From: an uncultured Solobacterium sp.
GTDB lineage: Bacteria > Bacillota_I > Bacilli_A > Erysipelotrichales > Erysipelotrichaceae
Assembly: GCA_900552125.1 (NCBI GenBank)
Contig: URYK01000005.1
Coordinates: forward strand, 1 to 64,000
Direction of reading: 5' to 3'
DNA: 64,000 bases
In this document: one piece after another, positions 53,223 to 63,933 of the stretch
How positions within the stretch are numbered: position 1 is the first letter of the stretch
Layout of the letters: every line of letters begins with the position of its first letter
Notes under the pieces: model-generated
The model's input: only the letters and a program-made list of their open reading frames with translations
Told to the model about the DNA's origin: nothing
The model's database searches: none
Translations under genes and position numbers: made by a program

Positions 53223-55560
53223 ATATATATTTCAATTATCAATAAAATATATTAAATCACACAAAACAATGTTTCTTCCTTTCATCATCGTTGTATTTTT
53301 ATCAACATTTCTATTAACCACAGTTTATGTCGTTAAAGATTCTTACGATTACTATAATCTGCAAATAAGTGAAAAACAAACTGGAAAATGGGATTTTTCT
53401 TATCCACCTCAACATTTAACATCTTCCTATCCTGATGAATTATCGTTTATTGAAGACAATACAGAAATTAAAAGATATGAAAATCCATTAGCCCTTGATC
53501 CTATTTTATCGAAAAGTAATCATTATATGTATGTTTTTAAAGCTGAGTCTTCTTTTGAATCTCTTCCAATTATAATGCAGGAAGGAAGCTATCCAGCAAA
53601 TGAAAATGAAGTACTCGTACCATATATGATCATAGAACAGAATGAATTACAAATTGGTAATAATCTTACATTCCAAAATGAGCACGGAGATAAGATCAAC
53701 TATAAGATAACTGGTGTATACAAAGATTATTGGAACTCTGTTAGTCCTACTTTCTATACTTATTTAGAGGATAAAACAGAAGCATTCACAATATATGCTG
53801 ATTTTAAAGATGAAGCTGCATTAAACCATGTAGTTAATATGATCAATACGAATCCTGAGATCGGTTATCAACTAAATACTAACGTAGTTAACGCAAAATA
53901 TTATCTTAATGATCCCTTCAGTCTGCTTTATTCTGCATTCACTGTATTAATCTATATCTGCGTATTTCTGTTTATATTTAATTCCTTAAATATGTATATA
54001 AAGAAAAAAGAATCCTATTTACATCAGCTATTTACTCTTGGAGCCACAAAGAAACAGATATATTTATCTTTATTCTTTGAATTCTTCCTTGTATGCGGAA
54101 TCTGCTTTCTTTTAAGTTTTCTTGTTAGTGTATTGTTGTGGAAAGGTCTCTTTATGACTGGTGGTACTTGGTTACAAAACTATTTACAACTTTCATTTAC
54201 CTTTACTTACGTATTAACACCAAAACACTTCGCATCCTTATTCTTATTTAACATACTAATTTTCTTATTATGTTTCCTAATTGTCATGTGGAAAAACAGA
54301 AGACAAAAAACTTTGAAACTGCATTTTCGATCTATAAAACTTAAACGCTTACCATTTATCTCTAGATTATCTAGTTTAGAAATCATAAGAACAGGTTTTG
54401 GCACTTTCATTATTGCAGTACTTGTAGTTTGTTCTATTTTATTTCAAACTACACAAACGGTAGTAGAGTATTGGATTAAAGATAGAGCTGAATACTTCCA
54501 CAAAGATGCGGACATAACGACAAACTTTGGTTTGTTTAATAATAATAGCAAGGATGTCTCACAATTCATCACAGAAGTAGAAACCATCTGTAAAACAAAT
54601 AATGCGACAACATGTACTATATCTTATGGAATTCAATCAAACGCTGTATTTGGATTTGACACTACATTACCTATATATTCCATAAACCAATCTGCTTATC
54701 AGAAATTCTTAAATAAACATCAGATAGCAGATGAAAATACTCCAATACTAGTATATCGTAATGAAAGTCCATTATCCTATGAAGAATTAACTATACATAT
54801 TCTAACAACTTTTCAAGAAGAATTAGATGCAATTCCTATGGAATATCAGATGATACAAGATGAAGAACTGATGGAAAACTTCATCTATGATGATGCTATC
54901 GTCTTACTACCTCCATCATTAACTGCGCAATGGATCGATACATATTCCGATACCTATGTGAGTGGATCACTAATTATTAATAGCGAAAATCATAAACAAA
55001 TTGCTGAACAATTAAATGCCATATCCATTGTTCAATCTGATGACCATATGTATGTAATTAACAACAGGGAAAATCTACAACAGTTCTATCGAGATACTGG
55101 TGCTATACGTATCTTTATATATGGACTAAACTTCTCTGTTCTAGCAGTATGTTTATTTATCATCTATAATATATTGACACAGTACTGCATGAAAAATAAA
55201 AGAGAAGTCAATCTACTTCTAACATTAGGAATGACAAAAAGAAAAGTAAAACACTTCTTTATCGAACGAGCAGTTATCTTATCTCTTACATCAATAATCA
55301 TTTCAGCTATTTTAGAAATCTTTGTCATATTTATCTTACGTCAAGTATTACATCTTCCTATTTCCTACATTGACTTTATTATTTATTCATTGATTTATTG
55401 TATAGTTTTGATTATTGTTATGTCATTATTGTCTTTAGTTACTCTTAAAAAACATATTCTTGTTGCTATAATACATATAACTAACAAAAAAAGCAAATCA
55501 GATCACATTCTGGTTTGCTTTTTATCCTCTTTTTATCTTCATTTGTTCAAATGCCTTTAA
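53197..55560 (+). CDS. FtsX-like ABC permease
   Basis: A 787-residue MacB/FtsX-type permease. An N-terminal membrane segment (about 22-45) is followed by a long extracellular domain, a set of three segments at about 250-370, a second extracellular domain, and a final three segments (about 640-760). It has a full 10-segment two-repeat layout like BceB/YxdM permeases that export or sense peptides. The 26-base overlap with the ATPase gene suggests one unit. Its last 39 bases overlap gltB, and a terminator lies within its end, so the tail may be altered. Confidence 0.8.
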   Translation: MGKLRTNYRYIFQLSIKYIKSHKTMFLPFIIVVFLSTFLLTTVYVVKDSYDYYNLQISEKQTGKWDFSYPPQHLTSSYPDELSFIEDNTEIKRYENPLALDPILSKSNHYMYVFKAESSFESLPIIMQEGSYPANENEVLVPYMIIEQNELQIGNNLTFQNEHGDKINYKITGVYKDYWNSVSPTFYTYLEDKTEAFTIYADFKDEAALNHVVNMINTNPEIGYQLNTNVVNAKYYLNDPFSLLYSAFTVLIYICVFLFIFNSLNMYIKKKESYLHQLFTLGATKKQIYLSLFFEFFLVCGICFLLSFLVSVLLWKGLFMTGGTWLQNYLQLSFTFTYVLTPKHFASLFLFNILIFLLCFLIVMWKNRRQKTLKLHFRSIKLKRLPFISRLSSLEIIRTGFGTFIIAVLVVCSILFQTTQTVVEYWIKDRAEYFHKDADITTNFGLFNNNSKDVSQFITEVETICKTNNATTCTISYGIQSNAVFGFDTTLPIYSINQSAYQKFLNKHQIADENTPILVYRNESPLSYEELTIHILTTFQEELDAIPMEYQMIQDEELMENFIYDDAIVLLPPSLTAQWIDTYSDTYVSGSLIINSENHKQIAEQLNAISIVQSDDHMYVINNRENLQQFYRDTGAIRIFIYGLNFSVLAVCLFIIYNILTQYCMKNKREVNLLLTLGMTKRKVKHFFIERAVILSLTSIIISAILEIFVIFILRQVLHLPISYIDFIIYSLIYCIVLIIVMSLLSLVTLKKHILVAIIHITNKKSKSDHILVCFLSSFYLHLFKCL
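55491..55523. terminator. Bidirectional terminator between the permease gene and gltB
   Basis: AAGCAAATCAG/CTGGTTTGCTT, 11 bp with one wobble, 8-nt loop, A-run before and T-run after. It can end gltB on the minus strand. On the plus strand it lies inside the last codons of the permease ORF. Confidence 0.8.
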
Positions 55561-58500
55561 CTCTGCCTGCTCTTCATTTAAACCTTGCTTTCTATTTTGT
55601 AAAATGTATTCCTTCATGATTCGATAATCATGAGGGATTATTTTCATAAAGTCTTTATGATAAATTTCAAAATGTTCAAGTATATGTTTACCATGAGAAC
55701 TATTTGTAGCTTTGACATATGCTTCAATTAACTGTTTTACATAATGGTAATCACTTTCTTCTAACTTATTTACTTCAACCATTTCTGAGTTAATACGCTC
55801 ATGTAAATCATGTTTTTCATCTAAAATATAGGCGATTCCGCCACTCATTCCAGCCGCAATGTTTTTTCCTGTTTCACCTAATATAACAACACATCCTCCT
55901 GTCATATATTCCAACGCATGATTTCCACAGCCTTCCACAACCGCAACTGCTCCAGAATTACGAACCGCAAAGCGTTCTCCTGCCACACCATTAATAAAGG
56001 CATATCCGCTAGTTGCACCATATAATGCAACATTCCCTATGATGATATTTTCCTCAGGCTTATAATTTGCTTGCGAAGAAGGTGTAACACTTAGAATAGC
56101 TCCAGAAAGTCCTTTTCCAAAATAATCATTGGCATCTCCTGTAAGAGCTAAGTAAATCCCTTTAGGAAGGAAAGCACCAAAGGACTGGCCGCCACTGCCT
56201 ATACAGTCAATATGACAAAAATCATCTGCTAACTCATTTCCATAATGTGTTGTAATATAAGATCCCAAAAGTGTTCCAAAAGTACGATCCGTATTCGTGA
56301 TATTTACTTTCTCATAGTATCTCTGCTTATTTTTGATTGCATTTTTAAAACCTGGAATTAGAATTTGTGTATCTTTAGTTTGTTCTAAATGAAAATCATA
56401 TTCATCCTGTTTATCAAAATGAACTTTTCCATCTTTAGCTTCAGATGTTAAAAGTTCTTCTAACTGTAGGCGTTCATATCCTATAACTTGCTTATTTATT
56501 TTCAGACATTCTTTATGTCCAATCATCTCTTCCACTGTTTTAAATCCTAACTCCGCCATGATTTCTCTCAGATGTTCTGCGACAAACAACATAAAATTAA
56601 TTACATCTTGTGGTTTTCCTTGAAAACGTTGACGTAATGCTTCATTCTGCGTCGCAATACCATATGGGCAAGTGTCCAAACTGCAAACACGTAACATTTT
56701 ACATCCTATTGCTACTAGAGGAGCAGTCGCAAAACCAAATTCTTCGGCTCCCAATAATGCCGCAATCGCTACATCACGACCACTCATTAGTTTTCCATCT
56801 GTTTCCAAACGAACTCGACTACGCAAATGATTTTTTACGAGCTGTTCATGTGCCTGTGATAAGCCAAGCTCCCATGGTAAACCTGCATGATGAATTGAGC
56901 TTTGCGGGGCAGCTCCAGTTCCTCCATCGCAACCAGAAATCAAAATATTTTGTGCTCCCGCTTTTGCCGTTCCACATGCAATAGTTCCAACTCCCTCTTC
57001 TGCCGCAAGTTTAACGGATATGGATGCTTTAGGATTGGCATTTTTCAAATCATAAATCAACTGAGCTAAATCTTCAATCGAATAAATGTCATGATGAGGA
57101 GGCGGTGAAATAAGTGTTACGCCAGGTGTGGAATGACGTGTTTTCGCTATCCATGGATAGACCTTATTTCCTGGTAAATGTCCTCCTTCTCCTGGTTTTG
57201 CCCCTTGCGCCATTTTGATCTGAATTTCATCTGCACTATTCAGATATTCGCTTGTCACTCCAAAACGACCACTCGCCACTTGTTTGATTGCGCTATTATA
57301 TTTTGTATGATAACGTTCAGGCTTTTCTCCACCCTCTCCACTATTGCTTTTGCCATGAAGCTGATTCATTGCTTCCGCAAGACAAGTATGAGCCTCTTCT
57401 GAAATAGAGCCGTAAGACATCGCTCCTGTTTTGAACCTTTTCACAATACTTTGTGCACTTTCAACAGAAGATAAAGGAATTGATTTTCGCTTTGTTGTAT
57501 CAAAGGTAAGGAGTGAACGAATGGAAATTGGGTCATTCTCTTGATGAATAAGCTGACTATAACATTTATATTCCGCATAGTCTCCATCTCTCACTGCTTT
57601 CTGTAGTGTAGATATAGCCTCTGGATTATATAAATGATGCTCTTTGGCTTTTCCCTTTTGGAAACGATGAAAGCCAATCGTCTCTAATTTATCATTTTCT
57701 AAATTACAAAAAGCTTGATGGTGATAACGTACATCTTCTTCAATCTCTTTTAATGTTATGCCTCCGGCTTGAGAAATCGTTTTGGAAAAATAGCGATTTA
57801 CAACATCGCGATGAAGTCCAATTGCTTCAAAGAGCCTAGCTGATCGATATGATTGCAATGTAGAAACACCCATTTTTGATGCAGCTTTTAATACACCATG
57901 TAAAATTGCATCATTATAATCTCGAATAGCCACAGAAACTTCCTTATCTATAATATTTTCTTCAACCATTTCACGAATACTTTCATGTGCCAAATAAGCA
58001 TAGACAGCACTAGCACCATAACCTAAAAGAGTCGCAAAGTGATGTACATTTCGAGGTTCTCCACTTTCCAGCACAATAGAAATCGTATTCTTCTTAGTTT
58101 CTGTAAAATGCTGTTCTATAGCAGAAACAGCTAGTAACGATGGAATAGCTAGATGATTTTCATCTATTCCACAATCAGTTAATATTAAAATATTTGTACC
58201 TTTCTCACTTGCATGATCACATGTTTCCAAAAGATGTTCTATTGCCTCTTCTAGATGCATAGATGCATGAAATAAGATTGAAACTTCTTCTACATGAAAA
58301 CCTTCCTTATGTAATGTACGAATCTTATCCATATCCTGTTCATCTAAAATAGGATTATGAATTTCTAAAACACGGCAATTGACATCCTCATCCTGCAAGA
58401 GATTTCCTTGTTTTCCTAGATACATCGAGGTATCTGTAATAATTGTCTCTCGTAATGAATCAATAGGAGGATTTGTAACTTGTGCAAATCGCTGTTTAAA

Positions 58501-60003
58501 GTAATGAAACAAGATTGGATGACATTTTGATAAAACAGCTAGAGGAATATCCGCACCCATAGAGGCAGTTGATTCTACGCCATTTTTTGCCATTGGTAAA
58601 ATCTGTTCGTGAATATCTTCCAACGTATAACCAAACGCCTTATATAAACGTTTGCACTCTGATTTAGATAATACCTCCATCTTTTTTTCACATACAGGAA
58701 GATCTTTCAACTGTAATAAATTACGATTTAACCAGTCTTCATATGGATGAATGTTCATATACATTGTTTTACATTCTTCATCTGTAAATAAATGTTTCTT
58801 TACGGTATCAGCTAATAACATTTGTCCTGGTCGCAAACGTTCTTTACAAACTATATGCTCTTCATATATTGGAAGTACTCCGACCTCTGAAGAAAGCACA
58901 AGCTGATGATCATCACTTAACCACCATCGAAGCGGACGTAATCCATTTCGATCTAAAACTGCTCCTAACTTTTCTCCATCCGTAAATAAAATAGCAGCTG
59001 GTCCATCCCAAGGTTCCATCATTGTCGCATAATAATGATAAAAATCTTTTTTCTCTTGTACCATGGAAGTATTTCTCCATGGTTCTGGAATCATCATCAT
59101 GATAGCTTTTTCCATTGGGATATTGTTCATGTATAAAAACTCTAACGTATTATCTAATATTGCAGAATCAGATCCATCATTTTTCACAACAGGAAGAATT
59201 TTCTCTTTCTGTGTTTCCAAAAAAGAAGAATACATAGTTTCTTCTCGTGCAGACATGTGACTCTGATTTCCTTGAATTGTATTAATTTCTCCATTATGCG
59301 CAATCATATGATAAGGCTGTGCACGCTCCCAGCTAGGCTGTGTGTTAGTAGAAAAGCGTGAGTGGATGATTGCCAAGGCACTCTCATATTGTTCATCCTG
59401 AAGATCATCATAAAAAAGACGTAGCTGATTAACGAGAAACATTCCTTTATAAACAATAGTTTTTGAAGACATTGATACTACATATGTATCTTTACATCTT
59501 GTTTCAAATTGCCTACGAATCACATATAATAATTGTTCGAAAGATAATCCTTTTTTTAAATATGCAGGGCGTTGAATAAAACATTGACGAATCTTTGGCA
59601 TGCATTGATAAGCACTGTCTCCTAATATAGTACTTTGGCATGGTACATCACGCCATCCTAAGACTTCTGCCCCTTCATCCATAATAATCGATTCTAATTG
59701 TTTTTCTTCCTCAAATCTTTTTGATGCCTCTTGTGGCAAAAATAACATCGCAATTCCATAGTCATTGGGCTTTGGAAGTGTAAATCCTTCTTGAAATGCC
59801 GCTTTACTGAAAAAACGATGAGAAATCTGTAATAAAATACCAACTCCATCACCAACTTTACCGCTTGCATCTTTTCCAGCACGATGGTCTAAACGTTCTA
59901 CTATTGTTAGTGCTTGATCAATTAATGAATGATCTTTTCTACCATCAATATTTACGATAGCACCAATTCCACAAGCATCATGTTCTGTTGTATTACTTCT
60001 CAT
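55522..60003 (-). CDS. gltB: Glutamate synthase large subunit
   Basis: A 1493-residue GOGAT alpha subunit, full length for the family. The N-terminal class II amidotransferase has the nucleophile Cys11 after a short propeptide (EHDACGIGAI). The central and FMN-binding barrel region is intact and contains the iron-sulfur segment CKMLRVCSLDTCPYG. The C-terminal beta-helix (GGCVVILGETGKNIAAGMSGG) is present. It makes two glutamates from glutamine and 2-oxoglutarate. No gltD small subunit gene lies nearby in this window. It is 15 bases after asnB in one operon; GAGGAGG precedes the ATG. Confidence 0.96.
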   Translation of the reverse strand: MRSNTTEHDACGIGAIVNIDGRKDHSLIDQALTIVERLDHRAGKDASGKVGDGVGILLQISHRFFSKAAFQEGFTLPKPNDYGIAMLFLPQEASKRFEEEKQLESIIMDEGAEVLGWRDVPCQSTILGDSAYQCMPKIRQCFIQRPAYLKKGLSFEQLLYVIRRQFETRCKDTYVVSMSSKTIVYKGMFLVNQLRLFYDDLQDEQYESALAIIHSRFSTNTQPSWERAQPYHMIAHNGEINTIQGNQSHMSAREETMYSSFLETQKEKILPVVKNDGSDSAILDNTLEFLYMNNIPMEKAIMMMIPEPWRNTSMVQEKKDFYHYYATMMEPWDGPAAILFTDGEKLGAVLDRNGLRPLRWWLSDDHQLVLSSEVGVLPIYEEHIVCKERLRPGQMLLADTVKKHLFTDEECKTMYMNIHPYEDWLNRNLLQLKDLPVCEKKMEVLSKSECKRLYKAFGYTLEDIHEQILPMAKNGVESTASMGADIPLAVLSKCHPILFHYFKQRFAQVTNPPIDSLRETIITDTSMYLGKQGNLLQDEDVNCRVLEIHNPILDEQDMDKIRTLHKEGFHVEEVSILFHASMHLEEAIEHLLETCDHASEKGTNILILTDCGIDENHLAIPSLLAVSAIEQHFTETKKNTISIVLESGEPRNVHHFATLLGYGASAVYAYLAHESIREMVEENIIDKEVSVAIRDYNDAILHGVLKAASKMGVSTLQSYRSARLFEAIGLHRDVVNRYFSKTISQAGGITLKEIEEDVRYHHQAFCNLENDKLETIGFHRFQKGKAKEHHLYNPEAISTLQKAVRDGDYAEYKCYSQLIHQENDPISIRSLLTFDTTKRKSIPLSSVESAQSIVKRFKTGAMSYGSISEEAHTCLAEAMNQLHGKSNSGEGGEKPERYHTKYNSAIKQVASGRFGVTSEYLNSADEIQIKMAQGAKPGEGGHLPGNKVYPWIAKTRHSTPGVTLISPPPHHDIYSIEDLAQLIYDLKNANPKASISVKLAAEEGVGTIACGTAKAGAQNILISGCDGGTGAAPQSSIHHAGLPWELGLSQAHEQLVKNHLRSRVRLETDGKLMSGRDVAIAALLGAEEFGFATAPLVAIGCKMLRVCSLDTCPYGIATQNEALRQRFQGKPQDVINFMLFVAEHLREIMAELGFKTVEEMIGHKECLKINKQVIGYERLQLEELLTSEAKDGKVHFDKQDEYDFHLEQTKDTQILIPGFKNAIKNKQRYYEKVNITNTDRTFGTLLGSYITTHYGNELADDFCHIDCIGSGGQSFGAFLPKGIYLALTGDANDYFGKGLSGAILSVTPSSQANYKPEENIIIGNVALYGATSGYAFINGVAGERFAVRNSGAVAVVEGCGNHALEYMTGGCVVILGETGKNIAAGMSGGIAYILDEKHDLHERINSEMVEVNKLEESDYHYVKQLIEAYVKATNSSHGKHILEHFEIYHKDFMKIIPHDYRIMKEYILQNRKQGLNEEQAELKAFEQMKIKRG

Positions 60004-60018
60004 AGCTTACCTCCTCGT

Positions 60019-61593
60019 CTATATGCCGCTTGCGCCATAATTCGATAATTCACGAGCACTTGGATCGCTTACATTAACCCAAGTTTGATTTGGCATCCAG
60101 AAGCCTTGAATCATTTGTGCCTGTTTAGGGTAGAAGGACTCAAATATTTCTCGATATAATAAGGATTCTTTCGTAAATGGCGTCGCAAATTCATAAAGCT
60201 GGCATTTATTTCTAAATTCATCATCACTATAATATTCCTGTGCATATTGCTGGAGTTCATCTCGCAGTGAATGCCCTACTGCATCTGAAAAAGCTGCCTT
60301 TTCCCTCATCAGGATATGTTCAGGCAAATAATCACCAATAAAAGCTCGACGCAATAGATATTTTCCTTTACCATAATGATTACATTTCTTATTTGAATCA
60401 ATACTCATTACATATTCCACAAAATCCAGATCACCAAAAGGAACTCGAGCTTCCATCGAATGGACACTGATACAGCGATCTGCACGCAATACATCATACA
60501 TATGCAATTCACGAATACGCTTTTCACTCTCTTTTTGAAAGGCATCAGCATTTGGGGCAAAATCGGTATATTTATATCCAAATAATTCATCCGATATCTC
60601 CCCTGTTAACAGTACGCGTACATCACTATGTGCATGGATATATTTACAAAGCAGATACATACCAATGGAAGCACGTATTGTGGTAATATCGTACGTACCT
60701 AATGCTTTTATGACTTCTGGCAAGGATTGAATTATATCATCCTTAGTAATAATAACTTCATGATGAATACTATGTATGTAAGCAGCTACTTCTCTTGCAT
60801 ACTTTAAGTCAATGGCATCCTTATCCATGCCAATCGCAAAAGTACGAATTGGTTTATCTAAAAAACGTGATGCAATAGCACAGACTAATGAAGAATCTAA
60901 CCCGCCGCTTAATAGAAAGCCTAATGGTGCATCGGCATCTAAACGTTTACGCACTCCTTCAATTAAATGATATCGGATATTCTCACATATGATATCAATA
61001 TCCTCATTATGTACCTGTTGAACTCTTGTTATATCCCGATAACAATAAAACTTACCTTCTTTATAGTAATATCCTGGAGGAAAAGGAAGAATACGTTCAC
61101 ATATATCTACAAGATTCTTTGGTTCACTGGCGAAGACAATCGCTCCATCTTCATCATAACCATAATAAAGCGGACGTATACCGATTGGATCACGAGCTGC
61201 AAGAATACTATGAGATTTTCCATCATACATAATTAACGCAAATTCTGCATCTAACTGTTCAAACATGGCACAGCCTAGCTCTTCATATAATGGCAACAAG
61301 ATTTCACAATCACTCTCGCTTTCAAAATGATATCCCTTTTGTATTAATTCCTGACGAAGTTTGCGAAATCCATAAATTTCACCATTACATACCAGCATAC
61401 GATTATTTTTAATAAAAGGCTGCATACCGTTTTCATCTAATCCCATAATCGCAAGTCGATGAAAGCCAAGAAATCCATTTCCTGTATCTATGATTCTTGT
61501 CGCATCCGGTCCTCTGGATCGTGTTTTTTCAAAAGCTTTTTCAAATCTTTTTCTAGACACATTTGTCTTAAAATACCCCATGATCGAACACAT
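60019..61593 (-). CDS. asnB: Asparagine synthase (glutamine-hydrolysing)
   Basis: A 524-residue AsnB of normal length. The start is ATG 61593 (after GGAGGAG), which gives the required N-terminal MCSIMGYF with the nucleophile Cys2; the longer frame would bury it. The class II amidotransferase domain is followed by the ATP-pyrophosphatase domain with SGGLDSS near residue 245. It makes asparagine from aspartate, ATP and glutamine. It lies between glnN and gltB in the same operon. Confidence 0.95.
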   Translation of the reverse strand: MCSIMGYFKTNVSRKRFEKAFEKTRSRGPDATRIIDTGNGFLGFHRLAIMGLDENGMQPFIKNNRMLVCNGEIYGFRKLRQELIQKGYHFESESDCEILLPLYEELGCAMFEQLDAEFALIMYDGKSHSILAARDPIGIRPLYYGYDEDGAIVFASEPKNLVDICERILPFPPGYYYKEGKFYCYRDITRVQQVHNEDIDIICENIRYHLIEGVRKRLDADAPLGFLLSGGLDSSLVCAIASRFLDKPIRTFAIGMDKDAIDLKYAREVAAYIHSIHHEVIITKDDIIQSLPEVIKALGTYDITTIRASIGMYLLCKYIHAHSDVRVLLTGEISDELFGYKYTDFAPNADAFQKESEKRIRELHMYDVLRADRCISVHSMEARVPFGDLDFVEYVMSIDSNKKCNHYGKGKYLLRRAFIGDYLPEHILMREKAAFSDAVGHSLRDELQQYAQEYYSDDEFRNKCQLYEFATPFTKESLLYREIFESFYPKQAQMIQGFWMPNQTWVNVSDPSARELSNYGASGI

Positions 61594-61619
61594 ATAAATT
61601 TCTCCTCCTTTATCATAAA

Positions 61620-61639
61620 CCGGCAGTTTAAGCTGCCGG
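61620..61639. other. GC-rich hairpin between glnN and asnB
   Basis: CCGGCAG/CTGCCGG with a 6-nt loop and only a short U-run on the minus strand, 17 bases before the end of the asnB ribosome site. It could reduce readthrough from glnN or protect the upstream message. Confidence 0.6.
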
Positions 61640-61655
61640 CTTATCATCTCTTTTA

Positions 61656-63749
61656 CTATAAAATTCCAAAAAGCAGTTTTCCATATGTAGGGAATGGCCA
61701 ATATTCTGCTGATGTTATTATTTCTAATGCATCACAGGAAACACGAAGTTCCTCCATACACACAAGTACAACATCACGATAATAAGCTGCTGCTTTTTCC
61801 AAATCTAATTTCTCTGCTTGTTTAATCGCCTCTTCAAGCTTAGTTACATCACTTGCTGCAGCTGCCTGTAAATCAGAGGCAAGACCAATGACGTTTTCTT
61901 CATAACTGCAATCAATATGACTACCTACCTGTTTTTTCAAACAATAGGTATTGCTCCATTCATGAAGCTGTGAACTGACTGCTGGAAGAATTTCTTTACG
62001 CGTCATATCCACCATCGTTTTGGCCTCAATATGCAGAGTCTTAATATACTCTTCCATCATGATCTCATAGCGAGAACGAATTTCTTCTTCACTAAAAATA
62101 CCAAGTTCCTCAAATAAACGAACATTTTCTTCCCGAATAAAATAAGGAAGTGCATCTGGTGTTGTGCGTAAATTGAGTAACCCTCTTTTTTGAGCCTCTT
62201 CGATCCAAGCATCATCATACCCATTTCCATTAAAAATAATACGATGATGATGTTTAATCGTATCTTGGATTAATACATGCAAAGCACTTGGTAAATCAGC
62301 CGCTTTTTCTAATACATCCGCAAATTGTTTAAGCTCATCCGCAACAACAGCATTTAATACAATGTTACATCCTGCTATTGAGGAATTACTTCCCGGCATA
62401 CGAAATTCAAATTTATTACCTGTAAAGGCAAATGGTGAAGTACGGTTTCGATCAGTCGTATCTTTTGGAAACTTCGGTAATACATGAGCTCCGATTTTCA
62501 TCAGTTCTTTCTCTTTACCATCATAAGCACGATCCTCTTCAATTGCCTTTAAAATTTCTGTTAATTCATCACCTAAAAACATCGATATAATAGCTGGAGG
62601 AGCTTCATTAGCACCTAAACGATGATCATTTCCTGCTGTTGCGACACTAAGACGTAATAAATCCTGATGCTCATCTACAGCTTTGATAACAGCACACAGG
62701 AATAATAGAAACTGAGCATTTTCATACGGTGTTTCTCCTGGTTCCAATAGGTTAACACCAGTATCTGTAGAAATTGACCAGTTATTATGTTTTCCGCTTC
62801 CATTTATTCCTTCAAATGGTTTTTCATGCAGCAATGCAACCATATCATGTTTTTTCGCTATTCTTTGTATTAGCTCCATTGTCAGCTGATTGTGATCAGT
62901 TGCAATATTTGTCGTGGAGAATACAGGTGCTAATTCATGCTGTGCTGGCGCTACTTCATTATGTTCAGTTTTTGCTGCTACACCAAGTTTCCAAAGTTCT
63001 GTATTCAGCTCATCCATAAATGCCTGTACACGCGATTTTATTGTCCCAAAATAATGATCTTCCATTTCCTGCCCTTTTGGGGATGGAGCACCAAATAATG
63101 TCCTTCCTGTATAGATCAGATCCTTACGTTTACGATAATATTCTTTATCTACTAAAAAATATTCTTGTTCACAGCCAACAGTTGTTTTAATGGAATGTAC
63201 ATCTTCATTCCCAAATAGTTTTAAAATCCTCATTCCTTGTCGATTAATTGCTTCCATACTGCGAAGAAGAGGCGTTTTCTTATCTAGTGCATGTCCTGAA
63301 TATGAACAAAATGCAGTAGGTATACATAATACATTATTCTTTATAAATGCATAGGAAGTCGGATCCCATGCTGTATAGCCTCTTGCCTCAAAAGTAGCTC
63401 GCAATCCGCCATTAGGAAAAGATGAAGCATCTGGTTCCCCTTTAATTAATTCTTTCCCAGAAAATTCCATCATTACTTTCCCTTTTCCATCTGGACTTAT
63501 AAAGCTATCATGCTTTTCAGCAGTGACTCCTGTCATTGGCTGAAACCAATGAGTATAATGCGTAGCACCACGTTCAACTGCCCAATCTTTCATTGCATTT
63601 GCTACTGCATTCGCAATCTTGATATTGAGTGTACGCCCTTCTTTAATTGTTTTCTGCAATTCTTTAAATGTATCCTTTGGAAGACGTTCTTTCATGATAG
63701 TTTCATCAAACACCATAGAACCAAACAATTCTGTTACTTTTGTATTCAT
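61656..63749 (-). CDS. glnN: Type III glutamine synthetase
   Basis: A 697-residue GSIII, about 250 residues longer than GSI. Recognisable elements are [15 protein letters not shown] (N-terminal GSIII block), [20 protein letters not shown], the CEQEYFLVD and [14 protein letters not shown] metal sites, and the [19 protein letters not shown]-binding loop near residue 330. It makes glutamine from glutamate and ammonia. It heads the glnN-asnB-gltB operon and is preceded by a leader with an attenuator. Confidence 0.96.
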   Translation of the reverse strand: MNTKVTELFGSMVFDETIMKERLPKDTFKELQKTIKEGRTLNIKIANAVANAMKDWAVERGATHYTHWFQPMTGVTAEKHDSFISPDGKGKVMMEFSGKELIKGEPDASSFPNGGLRATFEARGYTAWDPTSYAFIKNNVLCIPTAFCSYSGHALDKKTPLLRSMEAINRQGMRILKLFGNEDVHSIKTTVGCEQEYFLVDKEYYRKRKDLIYTGRTLFGAPSPKGQEMEDHYFGTIKSRVQAFMDELNTELWKLGVAAKTEHNEVAPAQHELAPVFSTTNIATDHNQLTMELIQRIAKKHDMVALLHEKPFEGINGSGKHNNWSISTDTGVNLLEPGETPYENAQFLLFLCAVIKAVDEHQDLLRLSVATAGNDHRLGANEAPPAIISMFLGDELTEILKAIEEDRAYDGKEKELMKIGAHVLPKFPKDTTDRNRTSPFAFTGNKFEFRMPGSNSSIAGCNIVLNAVVADELKQFADVLEKAADLPSALHVLIQDTIKHHHRIIFNGNGYDDAWIEEAQKRGLLNLRTTPDALPYFIREENVRLFEELGIFSEEEIRSRYEIMMEEYIKTLHIEAKTMVDMTRKEILPAVSSQLHEWSNTYCLKKQVGSHIDCSYEENVIGLASDLQAAAASDVTKLEEAIKQAEKLDLEKAAAYYRDVVLVCMEELRVSCDALEIITSAEYWPFPTYGKLLFGIL

Positions 63750-63768
63750 ATTCTCACTCTCCTTAACG

Positions 63769-63823
63769 AAAAAAGAACGGCAGAGGCAATCACGTACCTA
63801 ATGTACACGACGCCTTTGCCGTT
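63769..63823 (-). terminator. Attenuator hairpin in the glnN leader
   Basis: On the minus strand AACGGCAAAGGC (63823-63812) pairs with GCCTCTGCCGTT (63787-63776), 12 positions with one mismatch, followed by six T. It lies between the promoter and glnN, so an RNA polymerase must pass it to reach glnN. An antiterminator is likely required. Confidence 0.8.
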
Positions 63824-63878
63824 AAATTGCTTTATAGATGAAGAAGATCATTATGGAAAAACAAGCTAAGCGTTTCAT
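63822..63878 (-). CDS. 18-residue possible leader peptide of the glnN operon
   Basis: An ATG at 63878 begins an 18-codon ORF (MKRLACFSIMIFFIYKAI) that ends at the first arm of the terminator hairpin. No clear ribosome binding site precedes it. Its first bases overlap the repeat ATTATGAAAC, which is complementary to GTTTCATAAT near the promoter. It may couple leader translation to the attenuator, or be chance. Confidence 0.35.
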   Translation of the reverse strand: MKRLACFSIMIFFIYKAI

Positions 63879-63904
63879 AATCGCCTCTATCGTTCATGCT
63901 TAGC

Positions 63905-63933
63905 ATTATGAAACATAACAGAAAAAATGTCAA
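63905..63933 (-). promoter_or_regulatory. glnN: Promoter of the glnN-asnB-gltB operon
   Basis: On the minus strand TTGACA (63933-63928), 17 bp, CATAAT (63910-63905). The -35 is perfect. The start point would be near 63898, giving a leader of about 150 nt before the glnN ATG at 63749. The 67 bases left to the window end are AT-rich with no further element I would name. Confidence 0.8.
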
